The notes: generated from the sequence alone by a model not told the origin. DNA of 64,000 nucleotides from JAGNXB01 sp964471595 (GCA_964471595.1 CAYYGN010000006.1:1-64000); one strand, 5' to 3'; shown: positions 52,132 to 61,719, counted from the first letter of the stretch. Translations and numbers: made by a program.

Positions 52132-52770
52132 TCATGTTTCCTTGTCGCCCGATTCGTTGGACATGGGTTGCAATTGGGGCAAATGAATGTGAAACCTGAT
52201 GGCGGCCCATCGTATGACAATGACGGTCAGGGCACCAATAATTTCCGTCATGCCAACGGGCAGTGAAAAATGCAAGCCCATAAAATACACGGCCCCTCCC
52301 GCCACACACGCCAGCGCGTAAATGTCCCTTCTGAAAATGAGCGGGACCTCATTCAACAATACATCCCTGGCAACGCCGCCCAGAGATCCCGTTATGGTAC
52401 CCATAACAATGCACACCCAGGGAGCGAGACCGGCATCCATGCTTTTGGTGATGCCCACCACCGTAAACAATCCCAATCCAATGGTGTCAAAAACGAGCAG
52501 TGCTTTACCCTGATGGACAAGTTTTTCTTTGAACCCCAAGGTGGTAAGGAGCGCAAAGCCTGTCGTTAGGAAGTATTTGGCATCGGACATCCAGAAGGGT
52601 GGTACCCCCAGGAGCAAATCCCTCATGGTGCCTCCACCGATTGCAGTCACCAGGCCAATGATGTAGGCGCCAAACCAGTCGATTTGCCGGCGGGAGGCAG
52701 ACCTTATGCCGCTGACGGCAAAGGCAAATGTTCCCAGAATGTCCAGCAGAAAGGTGAAGTTGGTCAGCAT
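52132..52770 (-). CDS. TRIC/UPF0126-family membrane channel protein
   Basis: This 212-residue protein has about seven membrane helices and two internal repeats, each with a Gly-rich kink: IIGLVTAIGGGTMRDLLLG and MGTITGSLGGVARDVLLN. Bacterial members are trimeric cation (potassium) channels. The tail is hydrophilic. It is third in a unit with the copper ATPase and dioxygenase genes, beginning 17 bases after the latter. Confidence 0.92.
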   Translation of the reverse strand: MLTNFTFLLDILGTFAFAVSGIRSASRRQIDWFGAYIIGLVTAIGGGTMRDLLLGVPPFWMSDAKYFLTTGFALLTTLGFKEKLVHQGKALLVFDTIGLGLFTVVGITKSMDAGLAPWVCIVMGTITGSLGGVARDVLLNEVPLIFRRDIYALACVAGGAVYFMGLHFSLPVGMTEIIGALTVIVIRWAAIRFHIHLPQLQPMSNESGDKET

Positions 52771-52787
52771 GGCGCAAAGGGCAGGAT

Positions 52788-53675
52788 TTATCCAATAATC
52801 ACGGAAGTCATGGTGAGCGATCCCGCCAGTGGTTTGTCGTTAAACAAGCGCACATCGTCCTTTTTTCCGGCGAGCGCCAGACTGTACAGTAATGGCAGGT
52901 AATGTTCCGGTGTGGGGATGGCCAATTCGAAAGCCCTGCCATGCGAACCGTACTTGATCAGGGCATCGTGGTCGCCATTCAATATGAAATTGTTCATTTT
53001 TTCGCGGGCCTCCAGCGCCCAGTCAAATCCGTATCCGGGGGCATTCAGTTTGTCCCAGGCCAGCATCCTCAGGTTATGGACCATATTTCCGCTGCCGATG
53101 ATCAATACGCCTTTTTCCCGGAGAGATTTTAATTCCTGTCCCAATTCGTAGTGGAACTGCGGTGTCCGGGTGTAATCCAGACTCATCTGGATGACCGGTA
53201 CATCCGCCTTCGGGTACAGGTGTTTGATGACGCTCCACGCGCCGTGATCAAGCCCCCAGCTATGGTCCAGCCCCACATCGGTCTGCGTGATGAGGGAGCG
53301 GGTGGTTTGCGCCAGTTCGGGACTCCCGGGTGCGGGATATTGGACCTCGAACAATTCCTTCGGAAATCCGCCAAAGTCATGAATGGTGGCCGGTTTTTCC
53401 ATGGCGGTAACATGCGTGCCTCTTGTTTCCCAATGCGCCGAGACACACAGGATGGCATTGGGTTTGGGAATTTCACCGGCAATTTTTCGGAATCCCTCGA
53501 CGAATTCATTTTCTTCGATGGCATTCATGGGGCTGCCGTGTCCCAGAAAGAGGACCGGCATGGTGGGGGTGGGAGCCAGCGTATGGGTCAGTTGGCCGAG
53601 GTCTTGAAGTTTCATGACGATGGATGGTGTTATGGCGATAGTGGCCAGTGATTTCAGAAAAGATTTTCTGTGCAT
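52788..53675 (-). CDS. 4,5-DOPA dioxygenase extradiol family protein (LigB superfamily, YgiD-like)
   Basis: This 295-residue protein starts at the ATG at 53675 (MHRKSFLKSLATIAI, a possible signal); the frame is open to 53828 but overlaps the ATPase gene. LigB-type zinc or iron site motifs are PVLFLGHGSPMNAIEEN, CVSAHWETRG, SWGLDHGAWSVI and LIIGSGNMVHNLR. The family opens catechol rings or acts on aromatic compounds. It is two bases after the ATPase stop, so it is co-expressed. The link between copper export and ring cleavage is not known. Confidence 0.92.
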   Translation of the reverse strand: MHRKSFLKSLATIAITPSIVMKLQDLGQLTHTLAPTPTMPVLFLGHGSPMNAIEENEFVEGFRKIAGEIPKPNAILCVSAHWETRGTHVTAMEKPATIHDFGGFPKELFEVQYPAPGSPELAQTTRSLITQTDVGLDHSWGLDHGAWSVIKHLYPKADVPVIQMSLDYTRTPQFHYELGQELKSLREKGVLIIGSGNMVHNLRMLAWDKLNAPGYGFDWALEAREKMNNFILNGDHDALIKYGSHGRAFELAIPTPEHYLPLLYSLALAGKKDDVRLFNDKPLAGSLTMTSVIIG

Positions 53676-53677
53676 GG

Positions 53678-55690
53678 TCAGGCTTTGAGGAGTTTGGCAT
53701 TGACGGCGACAATAATGGTGCTGAGGCTCATCAGAACGGCGCCTACGGCCGGACTGAGCAGGATGCCCCAGGGGTACAGGAGGCCCGCAGCTACCGGGAT
53801 GGCAATAATGTTGTAACCGGCGGCCCACCAGAGGTTTTGGATCATTTTCCGGTAAGTGGCTTTTCCAAAGAGCATCATGCCGGCAATATCTCCGGGCTCG
53901 GAGTTCACCAGGATAATGTCCGCCGTTTCCGCCGCTACATCCGTCCCTGATCCGACGGCGATGCCGATATCCGCCTGCGCCAGCGCGGGAGCATCATTGA
54001 CGCCGTCGCCGGTCATGGCGACAAATTCACCCTGGTCCTGCAGCTCCCTGATTTTTTCCTGTTTTTCATGCGGCAGCACATTGGCCAGGTATCCATCCAT
54101 TTGCAGTTCGGCGCTGACATTTCTGGCCGTGTTTTCATTGTCACCGGTCAGCAGGAGATTTCTGATACCAGAATTTTTCAGCGTCCGGATGGCGTCCGCC
54201 GATCCCTCCCTGATGCGGTCCGCAAACACGAAATATCCTGCCGGTTTTTCTTCGATCAGGACATAGACAATCGTGCCTTCCGGAAGGGGATGCGGGATGT
54301 CGGGGTCTATATTGTTTTGCTTGAAATAATTGGGACCCACCACTTTGACATCCTTGCCATCCACGCGGCCTTCCAGTCCCAACCCCGGCAAATATCGGAA
54401 GCCTTCCGCCCTGGGAATGGGCAGTTGATCTTCTGCTGCTTTTTTCATGATGCCCGCCGCGATATAATGTTCCGAATGTTGTTCCAGTCCGGCCGCCAGT
54501 CTGAGCAGTTCCTTTCCGGTATAACGGGTATCCAGCACAACGGTATCCTGCCATGCATGTGCGCCTTCGGTCAGGGTGCCTGTTTTGTCGAAAACAATGG
54601 TGGTGATCAAACGGGTATTTTCAAATGCCGTGCGGTTGCGGATCAGCAATCCTTTGCGTGCAGCGATGGATGTCGAAATGGAAACGACCAGCGGAACGGC
54701 CAGTCCCAATGCGTGTGGACAGGATATGACCATGACCGACACCATGCGTTCCAACGCAAATACAAAGGGATGTCCCAGGAGGATCCAAATGAAAAGCGTA
54801 ATCATGCCCCCTCCCAGGGCGACAAACGTGAGGATCCTGGCGGCTCTGTCTGCAAAATTTTGGGTCCTGGATTTTACTTTTTGTGCTTCTTCCACCATTG
54901 TGACCACTTTGTTGAGGTAACTGTCCTTTCCCGTGTGGGTGACTTGCAGCGTCAATACGCCATGGTGGTTGACGGCGCCACCGATGACTTTGCTGCCCGA
55001 GGTTTTTTTGACCGGCTTGCTTTCCCCCGTCAGCATGCTTTCATCCACATGGCTTTCGCCTTCCGTCACCACACCGTCCACCGGAATTTTTTCTCCGGGT
55101 TTGACCATGATCAAATCGCCGGGTTGGACGTGGCTGACCGGCATATCGTGGATGTGTCCATCCACCAGATGATGGGCCGTTGATGGCATCATTTTGACCA
55201 GCAATTCCAGGGAGCGCGAGGCGCCCATGACGGATTTCATTTCCAGGTAGTGGCCGATGAGCATGATGACGACCAGGGTAACCAACTCCCAGTAAAAATC
55301 CATGCCCGGCAAACCGGCGGTGATGGCCACACTATAGGCCCAGGCCACCGTGAGGGCAACACCGATCAGGGTCATCATCCCTATGGCGCTTGCCTTTATT
55401 TCACGGATCATTCCGGTCAAAAAGGGATGGCCGCCATAAAAGAAGACAAACGTGGACAGCAGCGCCAGCAGGTATTTGTCGCCGCGAAAGGAAAATTCAA
55501 TCCCCGTCCATTGCTGGATCATTGGAGATAATGCCAGTACGGGCAGGGTTACGAGGGCGGAAACGATGAAACGCTTCCGGAAATCATCCAGGTGATGCCC
55601 CGCGTGTTTGTCGTGGCCGTGTTGCTCCGAATGTCCGGTGGAGTGGTGCTGATGGTCCATATGGGCAGACTGTTGGTTTGTGTATGCCAT
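53678..55690 (-). CDS. P1B-type copper-transporting ATPase (CopB-like, CPH motif)
   Basis: This 670-residue inner-membrane pump exports copper or silver. Its His-rich N-terminus (HMDHQHHSTGHSEQHGHDKH, 20 residues) replaces the Cys-type metal domain of CopA. The membrane metal site is VISCPHALGLAVPL (CPH, typical of CopB), the phosphorylated Asp is in FDKTGTLTEG, the TGES loop is in DESMLTGESKPV, and the ATP-site end is MTGDGVNDAPALAQADIG. It leads a three-gene unit. A minus-strand TACCTTTC at 55752-55759 is a possible -7 element. Confidence 0.95.
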   Translation of the reverse strand: MAYTNQQSAHMDHQHHSTGHSEQHGHDKHAGHHLDDFRKRFIVSALVTLPVLALSPMIQQWTGIEFSFRGDKYLLALLSTFVFFYGGHPFLTGMIREIKASAIGMMTLIGVALTVAWAYSVAITAGLPGMDFYWELVTLVVIMLIGHYLEMKSVMGASRSLELLVKMMPSTAHHLVDGHIHDMPVSHVQPGDLIMVKPGEKIPVDGVVTEGESHVDESMLTGESKPVKKTSGSKVIGGAVNHHGVLTLQVTHTGKDSYLNKVVTMVEEAQKVKSRTQNFADRAARILTFVALGGGMITLFIWILLGHPFVFALERMVSVMVISCPHALGLAVPLVVSISTSIAARKGLLIRNRTAFENTRLITTIVFDKTGTLTEGAHAWQDTVVLDTRYTGKELLRLAAGLEQHSEHYIAAGIMKKAAEDQLPIPRAEGFRYLPGLGLEGRVDGKDVKVVGPNYFKQNNIDPDIPHPLPEGTIVYVLIEEKPAGYFVFADRIREGSADAIRTLKNSGIRNLLLTGDNENTARNVSAELQMDGYLANVLPHEKQEKIRELQDQGEFVAMTGDGVNDAPALAQADIGIAVGSGTDVAAETADIILVNSEPGDIAGMMLFGKATYRKMIQNLWWAAGYNIIAIPVAAGLLYPWGILLSPAVGAVLMSLSTIIVAVNAKLLKA

Positions 55691-55844
55691 TTGTCCGGGT
55701 GGGTTGGCGCCTGGCGCTCATGCCGGTATGATACAAATAGCGTTCTGGTAAGAAAGGTACGAAAGGCACACCTGTCCCGATGTTTGGTTCCTGAGGGTTG
55801 ATGACGCGGTGAATCTTACGCAGTTGCAGAGGTCAGGGCAAAAG

Positions 55845-55872
55845 GGACGGCCGACCTGATGGTCTGCCGTCC
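55845..55872 (-). terminator. Probable terminator of the YceI-SDR unit
   Basis: On the minus strand GGACGGC-A-GACC-ATCA-GGTC-G-GCCGTCC forms a strong hairpin with one mismatch, followed by CTTTTG. It lies 50 bases after the SDR stop. Confidence 0.6.
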
Positions 55873-55921
55873 TTTGCGATGATGATGGCGTTTTTGGACC
55901 GATTACCAGCGATCCTCGGCT

Positions 55922-56704
55922 CTATGAATTGCCATACATGTTCGATTCGCCCCCATCTATGGCGATGGTCTGTCCGCTCACATAACCATTGTCTTCGCTG
56001 AGCAGGAAGGCCACCAATTTGGCCACTTCATGAGGTTGACCCAGGCGCCTGGTAGGGTTACGCCGGGCATATTCGGTTTCTGCCGCCTTGGGGTCGGTGG
56101 GATTTACCTGTTTGAATGCTTCAGCTACCATGGGTGTGAGGATGGCGCCAGGTGCGATGGCATTGGTCAGAATACCGTCCTGTCCGTATTCGAGGGCTGC
56201 ATTCTTCGTCATGCCCGAGACGGCGTGTTTGCTGGCTACATAGGGCATTTGATGAAGGACACCGCGAATACCGCCTACGGAGGCTACGTTGACGATGCGA
56301 CCGTACTTTTGCTTCTGCATTACCGGGATCACATAGCGCATCCCGTAATACACACCCATGAGGTTGATGTCAATGACTTTTTTGAAAATGTTGACATCGT
56401 ACTCGGTGATGCTGGCTTGCCGGCCTTCGATGCCGGCATTGTTGTAGAGCCCGTCGATCCGCCCGAAAATCTTGACCGCTTCATCCACATAGTTTTTCAC
56501 TTGTGCTTCCTGGGACACGTCGGCTACGAAAGTCGCGATTTTGGCATTGGGGAATTCCTTGCCCAATTGGGACCTGGCGTCAGCCAGACTCTTCTCATTG
56601 TAGTCCACAAGCAACAGGTGGGCCCCTGCTGATGCCAATTCTCTGGCGGCTGCCAGTCCGAGACCCATACCGGCTCCCGTAATGATAATGACTTTGTTTT
56701 TCAT
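55922..56704 (-). CDS. Short-chain dehydrogenase/reductase (SDR)
   Basis: This 260-residue classical SDR uses NAD(P). The Rossmann motif is TGAGMGLGLA (TGxxxGxG, residues 9-18). DVSQEAQV and YNNAGIEGR mark the coenzyme region, the catalytic Ser-Tyr-Lys is in VNVASVGGIRG and MPYVASKHAV (Y and K), and IAPGAILTPMV and GYVSGQTIAIDGGE complete the family pattern. Substrate unknown. Its start overlaps the YceI stop by 4 bases, so they are coupled. Confidence 0.94.
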   Translation of the reverse strand: MKNKVIIITGAGMGLGLAAARELASAGAHLLLVDYNEKSLADARSQLGKEFPNAKIATFVADVSQEAQVKNYVDEAVKIFGRIDGLYNNAGIEGRQASITEYDVNIFKKVIDINLMGVYYGMRYVIPVMQKQKYGRIVNVASVGGIRGVLHQMPYVASKHAVSGMTKNAALEYGQDGILTNAIAPGAILTPMVAEAFKQVNPTDPKAAETEYARRNPTRRLGQPHEVAKLVAFLLSEDNGYVSGQTIAIDGGESNMYGNS

Positions 56705-57267
56705 GATTCGTGATTTTGGATTTGTTTCGAGAATTGGATTTCTCCGGAAATTTTCACTTCATCGCTCACCAGCACACCACCGGTTTCCAGGGCGGCGTTC
56801 CAGTTGAGGCCCCAGTCTTTGCGGTTGATGGTCGCCTCGATCGAAAATCCGGCCTTTTCATTTCCCCAGGGGTCCTTGCTGATGCCGCCATATCCGATCT
56901 GAAGGTCCACCTCTTTGCGGATGCCCTTGATGGCCAGGATGCCATTGAGGACATATCCGTCCTTATGGGGGCGCAGCGCGTCACTTTCAAAGGTGATGAC
57001 CGGGTGGTTGTCCACGTCAAAGAAATCGGCAGACTTCAGGTGGGCATCTCTTTGTTCATTGTTGGTGTGGATGGAGGAGGGGTCTAAACTGACCCTGATC
57101 GGCGACCGGAACAGGTCGGCATCCGCCACGTCCACCTTGAAATTCCTGAATTCCCCTTTCACATGGGCAATCATCATGTGTCTTACCCTGAAGGAGAGTT
57201 CGCTGTGTGCAGGGTCCAGGACCCATGTTGTGGCGGCTTTGGGCGCCGCTGTGGCTGTTGTTTGCAT
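56701..57267 (-). CDS. YceI-family lipocalin-like protein
   Basis: This 188-residue protein has the YceI barrel core: WVLDPAHSELSFRVRHMMI, VKGEFRNFKVDV, SADFFDVDNHPVITFES and GLNWNAALETGGVLVSDEVK. YceI folds bind isoprenoid or fatty lipids; some are periplasmic, but here no clear signal peptide is seen (MQTTATAAPKAATT), so it may be cytosolic. It leads the two-gene unit with the SDR. A minus-strand CACCTTTG at 57305-57312 resembles a -7 element. Confidence 0.93.
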   Translation of the reverse strand: MQTTATAAPKAATTWVLDPAHSELSFRVRHMMIAHVKGEFRNFKVDVADADLFRSPIRVSLDPSSIHTNNEQRDAHLKSADFFDVDNHPVITFESDALRPHKDGYVLNGILAIKGIRKEVDLQIGYGGISKDPWGNEKAGFSIEATINRKDWGLNWNAALETGGVLVSDEVKISGEIQFSKQIQNHES

Positions 57268-57363
57268 TGTCGTTGAAAATTAGTGATGAATTCGTTTGAC
57301 AATACAAAGGTGCGGTCATTGGCAGGGGGTGAGGTTACATAATTCGGACAATGAGTTGTAAAA

Positions 57364-58194
57364 TCAGGAAATCAGTCTTTGCATCTCTTCCCGGAACTCA
57401 GAGGGCGTTTGACCGGTGCGTTTTTTGAATACGTGGGCGAAGTATCCTTTTTCGTTGTAGCCCAGGTCGAAGCCGATTTCTGAAATCTGTTTGTCGGTGT
57501 ATGTCAATTGGTTTTTGGCTTCAATCAGCTTGCGGGTTTCAATGATCTCTGTCACGGTTTGTTGGAGGATGTTTTTGCAGATCAGGTTGAGATTGCGGGA
57601 GGACATGAACAGTTTCTCCGCGTAAAAATCAACGCCGACGGGCCGCTGGTAATTTTCTTCGAGAATTTTGAGAAAGCTGGTCAGGGTGGTATTTTGGTTG
57701 TTGACCCATCCGGATGAATCCGGGGTCACTTTGTTTCGCTCGGATTCCACCATAATGAACAAAGCGTTCAGCAGATGTTTCACCACTGCTAAATCAGGAT
57801 TTTCCTGTTGCATTTCGGCATTCATGATTTCACAGAGCGTGATCAGCCGGTCAAAGCAGGGGCCTTCCTGCATCTTGAGGGTCGCGTGGTCATGGTAGTA
57901 GGCATACAGTTGGAAAGTAGTATCGGGGATAAATTCACTTTTGAATCGCAGCACCCACATGTCGCATTGACCCTTGAGGACCCTGGGGATGGCACGGTGC
58001 ACTTTCCCTTTGGTGACAAAACTGACCAGTGGGGCGTCCAGCGTGGTCGTTTTGAAGTCGATGAAATGCTCCAGCCGGCCATGTATCCCGATGATCAGCT
58101 CTTCGTAGTCATGCTGATGAGGTTCATCCGGAGATGTACTGATCTGCCGGGCCTCCCCGGGACCGACTTTGAAAAGGTGGAAGAGGGCATTCAT
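57364..58194 (-). CDS. AraC-family transcriptional regulator
   Basis: This 276-residue regulator has an N-terminal cupin-like sensing domain (about 20-110, HQHDYEELIIGIHGRLEHFI) and a C-terminal AraC HTH pair (about 175-275, with FYAEKLFMSSRNLNLICKNI and LGYNEKGYFAHVFKKRTGQ then TPSEFRE). It lies upstream of the YceI-SDR unit on the same strand, 97 bases away, so it may control those genes. Confidence 0.94.
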   Translation of the reverse strand: MNALFHLFKVGPGEARQISTSPDEPHQHDYEELIIGIHGRLEHFIDFKTTTLDAPLVSFVTKGKVHRAIPRVLKGQCDMWVLRFKSEFIPDTTFQLYAYYHDHATLKMQEGPCFDRLITLCEIMNAEMQQENPDLAVVKHLLNALFIMVESERNKVTPDSSGWVNNQNTTLTSFLKILEENYQRPVGVDFYAEKLFMSSRNLNLICKNILQQTVTEIIETRKLIEAKNQLTYTDKQISEIGFDLGYNEKGYFAHVFKKRTGQTPSEFREEMQRLIS

Positions 58195-58255
58195 GGCATT
58201 CCGGAATCAGTCAGAGTGATTCGTCCAATGGGCATGCATGATGCGCCATGAACAC

Positions 58256-58555
58256 TCATCCCTTGGATAACACATATTTCCGGGGCGATGTTTTGGGGAC
58301 TGGTGTGATGATGTGACGTGCTTCAAGGTCTAGTTTTACCCATTCCAGGTACCAGGTCAACGAGCCGTCAAACAAGACCTTGCGGTCATCCAGGACTTGT
58401 TGGATGGCACGGGTCATATCGGAAAAGGTCCCTTCCTTGTATTCGCACAGAAACCGGAGGATCTCCGATTTCAGCCATTCGTATTTGTCCGTGCTGATGC
58501 GGACGGCTTTCTTGGATCGGGGGTGAAGGAGTTGGATTTTCTGATCTTCCATCAA
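58256..58555 (-). CDS. DUF6958-like small protein
   Basis: This 99-residue protein has a winged-helix look: KKAVRISTDKYEWLKSEILR, VLFDGSLTWYLEWVKLDLEA and a closing RHIITPVPKTSPRKYVL. The 'WY...VKLDLEAR' core matches my memory of DUF6958 (roughly 100 residues, function unknown). It is a single gene. Confidence 0.7.
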   Translation of the reverse strand: MMEDQKIQLLHPRSKKAVRISTDKYEWLKSEILRFLCEYKEGTFSDMTRAIQQVLDDRKVLFDGSLTWYLEWVKLDLEARHIITPVPKTSPRKYVLSKG

Positions 58556-58720
58556 TGGGTTATTGGATATAAGGATGACCCGGGGTCAACCCGGATCGCG
58601 GGGCCAGACCGCTGCGACCACCCCATCCTGCTCCCTGTCGAAAGGTGGGAAAGGTTTCCGCTTCATCTCGTGAGCGAAAGGGTAGCGCACGCAGGTGCCT
58701 GGCACCAAAAAAAGCCAGAT

Positions 58721-59197
58721 TTATTGGAGTTCCGACAGGATCAGTTTCTTTTGAGAGAATGTGTTTTTGATGGCTTTTTCCCGGACGGCGGGGTCGCTGT
58801 GGTGGATGAGGTCAAAGTAGGCAACAGGCACGACTTGCCATGACAAGCCATACTTGTCCTTACACCACCCGCAAGGGCCTTCCTCGCCGCCGTTGGCGGT
58901 CAACGCATCCCAATAATAGTCCACCTCCTCCTGGTCTTTGCAGTTGATGACCAAGGATATGGCTTCATTGAATTTGAATATGGGTCCCGCGGCGAGGATG
59001 GAAAATTCCACGCCGGCGAGTTCCATAACCGCGGTTTCAAAACTGTTGTTCTGGCCATGGCCATCTTCATCCGGCATGTTTTCAAAGGAGCGATAGTCTT
59101 TCAATCGCCCATCCCTGAAAATGGACAGATAGTATTCCGCGACGGCTTTGGCATCCTTCTCCACCCACAGACAGGGTGTGATTTTTTGGGTGTGCAT
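58721..59197 (-). CDS. VOC-superfamily (PhnB/3-dmu-9_3-mt-like) protein
   Basis: This 158-residue protein fits the PhnB-like VOC family: ITPCLWVEKDAKAVAEYYLS, MELAGVEFSILAAGPIF, EAISLVINCKDQEEVDYYWD and GWCKDKYGLSWQVVPVAYFD. The old name '3-demethylubiquinone methyltransferase' is misleading; most are uncharacterised metal-binding or resistance-like folds. It is a single gene. Confidence 0.92.
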   Translation of the reverse strand: MHTQKITPCLWVEKDAKAVAEYYLSIFRDGRLKDYRSFENMPDEDGHGQNNSFETAVMELAGVEFSILAAGPIFKFNEAISLVINCKDQEEVDYYWDALTANGGEEGPCGWCKDKYGLSWQVVPVAYFDLIHHSDPAVREKAIKNTFSQKKLILSELQ

Positions 59198-59394
59198 GTT
59201 TCCTGAAATGGTTGAATGTGAATGGTGGGATTTTTGTGGGACAAGTTGTTGGTGTGGCCTGGATGATGGCCAAATGGGTTTTGGCTTTTCCGTTTAGGTG
59301 GGACTGACGGTTTGTTGGGATCAATATGGTCTATGGTTTATGGCATCCGCCCGTTAATGGCCATCCTGATCTGATGGCCGGTTCTGCCTTATGG

Positions 59395-59928
59395 TTACCT
59401 TTTTCGCCGGTAATGCAATTGGGTCAATCCTGTTTCATAGGACCGGGTGCGTACCAGTTTCAGCGTTTGCTCGGGTCTGCCATCCTTGAAAAGTCTCGTC
59501 CCGCCACCCACCAGGACGGGAATGACGGAGATGATGAATTCGTCTACCAGGTCATGCTGCAGGAGATCATGGATGATTTCGGCACCACCGTCGCAATAGA
59601 TGGTTTTTCCATTTTCTGATTTCAATCGCCGTACCAATTCGCTCGGTCTCCCGTTGTAAAATGTGGTTTTCCCCGATTTGGGAAGTTCCGTCCTTGTGAT
59701 GACGTAAACGTCCCGCTGACCGTTGTCGTAGTGGGATGCCCCGATTTCTCTCTGCACATAGTCGTATGTTTTTCTGCCGAGAATGATGGTGTCGACATTG
59801 GCCGTAAAATCGGCATAGCCATAGTCTTCACCCTCTTTTTCCACTAATTTCAGAAAGCCGAGATCGTCATCGGGTTTGGCGATGTAACCGTCCAGGCTTG
59901 TCGCAATGAAGAGGGCCAGTTCTCGCAT
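59395..59928 (-). CDS. Dihydrofolate reductase-fold (RibD C-terminal) protein
   Basis: This 177-residue protein has the RibD-C/YyaP fold: LALFIATSLDGYIAKPDDDL, TIILGRKTYDYVQ, DVYVITRTEL, IYCDGGAEIIHDLLQHDLVD and SVIPVLVGGGTRLF. It should bind NADPH; the substrate is unknown. It is a single gene in a run of small accessory genes. Confidence 0.92.
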   Translation of the reverse strand: MRELALFIATSLDGYIAKPDDDLGFLKLVEKEGEDYGYADFTANVDTIILGRKTYDYVQREIGASHYDNGQRDVYVITRTELPKSGKTTFYNGRPSELVRRLKSENGKTIYCDGGAEIIHDLLQHDLVDEFIISVIPVLVGGGTRLFKDGRPEQTLKLVRTRSYETGLTQLHYRRKR

Positions 59929-60111
59929 GGTAGTATGTTGTGGTGTTTAGGTAAGCAGGCGCCGGCATCGATTTTGGGTATTGCGCAGGGGCAACATTTC
60001 GCGTCAATACTGATGGCCTGAACGAAGGTAATGAAGAGCCACAAATCTGCCACATTCGCGTCACCCGCCTTGGTGACTGGTCAATGTCCCCGTTCGCTCT
60101 TGGGTGGTCCT

Positions 60112-61200
60112 TCATGGGATGAATTTGTCAAAGGCTTGGCCATTATACCTGAATACCCCGTTTTCGTGGGTGCCCAGCCACAGGTCTCCGTCATTGTCTT
60201 TGTAAAGGCAATAAACGGTTATGTTTGCTTCTTTGATCTGAATCGGATAGTGGTGGATCTTTTCACCGTCATACTTCCACACACCGTTCATGTAGGTCGC
60301 TATCCACAAGTTGTCGTCGTTGTCTTTGATGATGGACAAAAATTCATTCAGATCACCATCCTTTTTTCCGTCCAGACAACCTATGCTTTTGAACCGTTGG
60401 TAAAACGTTGGCTTGTCCGGGTGGAAATTCGTGGACGAGGGATGGCTGTAAACGGTGTAGCGATATGAAGTATTGAACCAAAAATCACCATTCCTGTCTT
60501 CTGCCATGGAACGCACCCCATTGGCAGGTCCTTCGTGTATTTCTGTCACATCCTGTTCTGAAATCCAGTCAAACGATTCGCCGTCAAAACGGCAAACACC
60601 CAGCGTTGACGTACCAAACCAGATGTTTTGCCGGCTGTCTTTGTAAATGCAATAAACAGCATAAGGATTCGCATAATGGGGGTGTTTTTGAATGTAGTCT
60701 TCGCCGAGTCCGGATTTCGGGATTTTCAACTGGTGCAGATTCTTTCCATCCCAGCGGTATATGTATCCTGAATAGTCAGGACTCTTGAACCAAAGGTCAT
60801 CCGGATGGGATAGCCATGAGCCATTCAAACGCATCGTTGCGGTCAAATTCAAAAAACCGTTTCCGTTGTATCGGCACAATCCCTGACTGGTATTGATATA
60901 AATGTTTCCCTCAGCGTCTTCTTGTATTTCTTCCACCCTGTTGTCGGGTAATCCGTCTATGGTCGTAAAGTGTACGATGGACTTTCCGTCATATTTGTAC
61001 AGACCTTCCTGCCAACTGCCAAACCAGTAATTGTTTTTCTTGTCCTGGTAGATGACCATGATGTTGTTGCTCAATTCTTTGGTGGTATCACCTGTTGCCA
61101 GCGGTAGTTTTTCGGATTTGACGGATGGCGTACTGGGCTGCCCGTTGCACGATGTCAAAACCATAAGGATGCCAATGAGGATGATCCTGTGTACATGCAT
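60112..61200 (-). CDS. Lipoprotein with two-component-regulator-type beta-propeller repeats
   Basis: This 362-residue lipoprotein (lipobox VLTSC) is made of propeller blades of the Reg_prop type: NNYWFGSWQEGLYKYDGKSI, GNIYINTSQGLCRYNGNG, QNIWFGTSTLGVCRFDGESF, DNLWIATYMNGVWKYDGEK and GDLWLGTHENGVFRYNGQ. These blades normally form the sensor half of hybrid histidine kinases in Bacteroidota; here no kinase follows, so it is a stand-alone surface propeller. Confidence 0.88.
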   Translation of the reverse strand: MHVHRIILIGILMVLTSCNGQPSTPSVKSEKLPLATGDTTKELSNNIMVIYQDKKNNYWFGSWQEGLYKYDGKSIVHFTTIDGLPDNRVEEIQEDAEGNIYINTSQGLCRYNGNGFLNLTATMRLNGSWLSHPDDLWFKSPDYSGYIYRWDGKNLHQLKIPKSGLGEDYIQKHPHYANPYAVYCIYKDSRQNIWFGTSTLGVCRFDGESFDWISEQDVTEIHEGPANGVRSMAEDRNGDFWFNTSYRYTVYSHPSSTNFHPDKPTFYQRFKSIGCLDGKKDGDLNEFLSIIKDNDDNLWIATYMNGVWKYDGEKIHHYPIQIKEANITVYCLYKDNDGDLWLGTHENGVFRYNGQAFDKFIP

Positions 61201-61395
61201 GGTTTGTCAATTTGAAGTTTACAGGATTGTCATGGTGTGGCCTGACGGTTCTCAGTTAGGCGCAAGCAGGGAATTGACCAACGAACTGTCTGCAATTATT
61301 ATTAAGCTAAATTAAATATGATTAATTGTGTAGGTCTATTAGGTGGCATATTTTCATTGATCTGGTAATTTATTTTCTTCAGCTAATAGCATGGT

Positions 61396-61719
61396 TTATT
61401 TCCATTTTTCCTTGGGGGAGTGAGTGCTTTTCGATGTAAAAGACATTTTGTTTTCAAATAAGAATTTTCGTAATTTAGGAATGGTGCTTTTTCCCATCCC
61501 GTGGAGTGTCAATATTTCCTTTTCACTAAAGGTGGATAGTTTTTCCAAAGTTGTTATTCCTTCTCTTTCCAACGCCCTTCTGGCAGGTGCTCCAAGTAAG
61601 GATAAGAAATGGTCGTCGGGTTTCCGTTCTTCTTCACAAATTGGGCAAACCGGACAGTCAGAAATTTTGGAAAATTTGTGTCCATTTTTGCATATTCTCA
61701 ATACTTCATTGGTCTCCAT
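61396..61719 (-). CDS. Small zinc-ribbon plus helix-hairpin-helix protein (RNAP alpha-CTD-like)
   Basis: This 107-residue protein has an N-terminal Cys pattern (ICKNGHKFSKISDCPVCPIC) that could bind zinc, and a C-terminal helix-hairpin-helix (LSLLGAPARRALEREGITTL, LTLHGMGKSTIPKLRKFL) like the RNA polymerase alpha C-terminal domain. It may bind DNA. It is AT-richer than its neighbours and is a single gene. Confidence 0.75.
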   Translation of the reverse strand: METNEVLRICKNGHKFSKISDCPVCPICEEERKPDDHFLSLLGAPARRALEREGITTLEKLSTFSEKEILTLHGMGKSTIPKLRKFLFENKMSFTSKSTHSPKEKWK

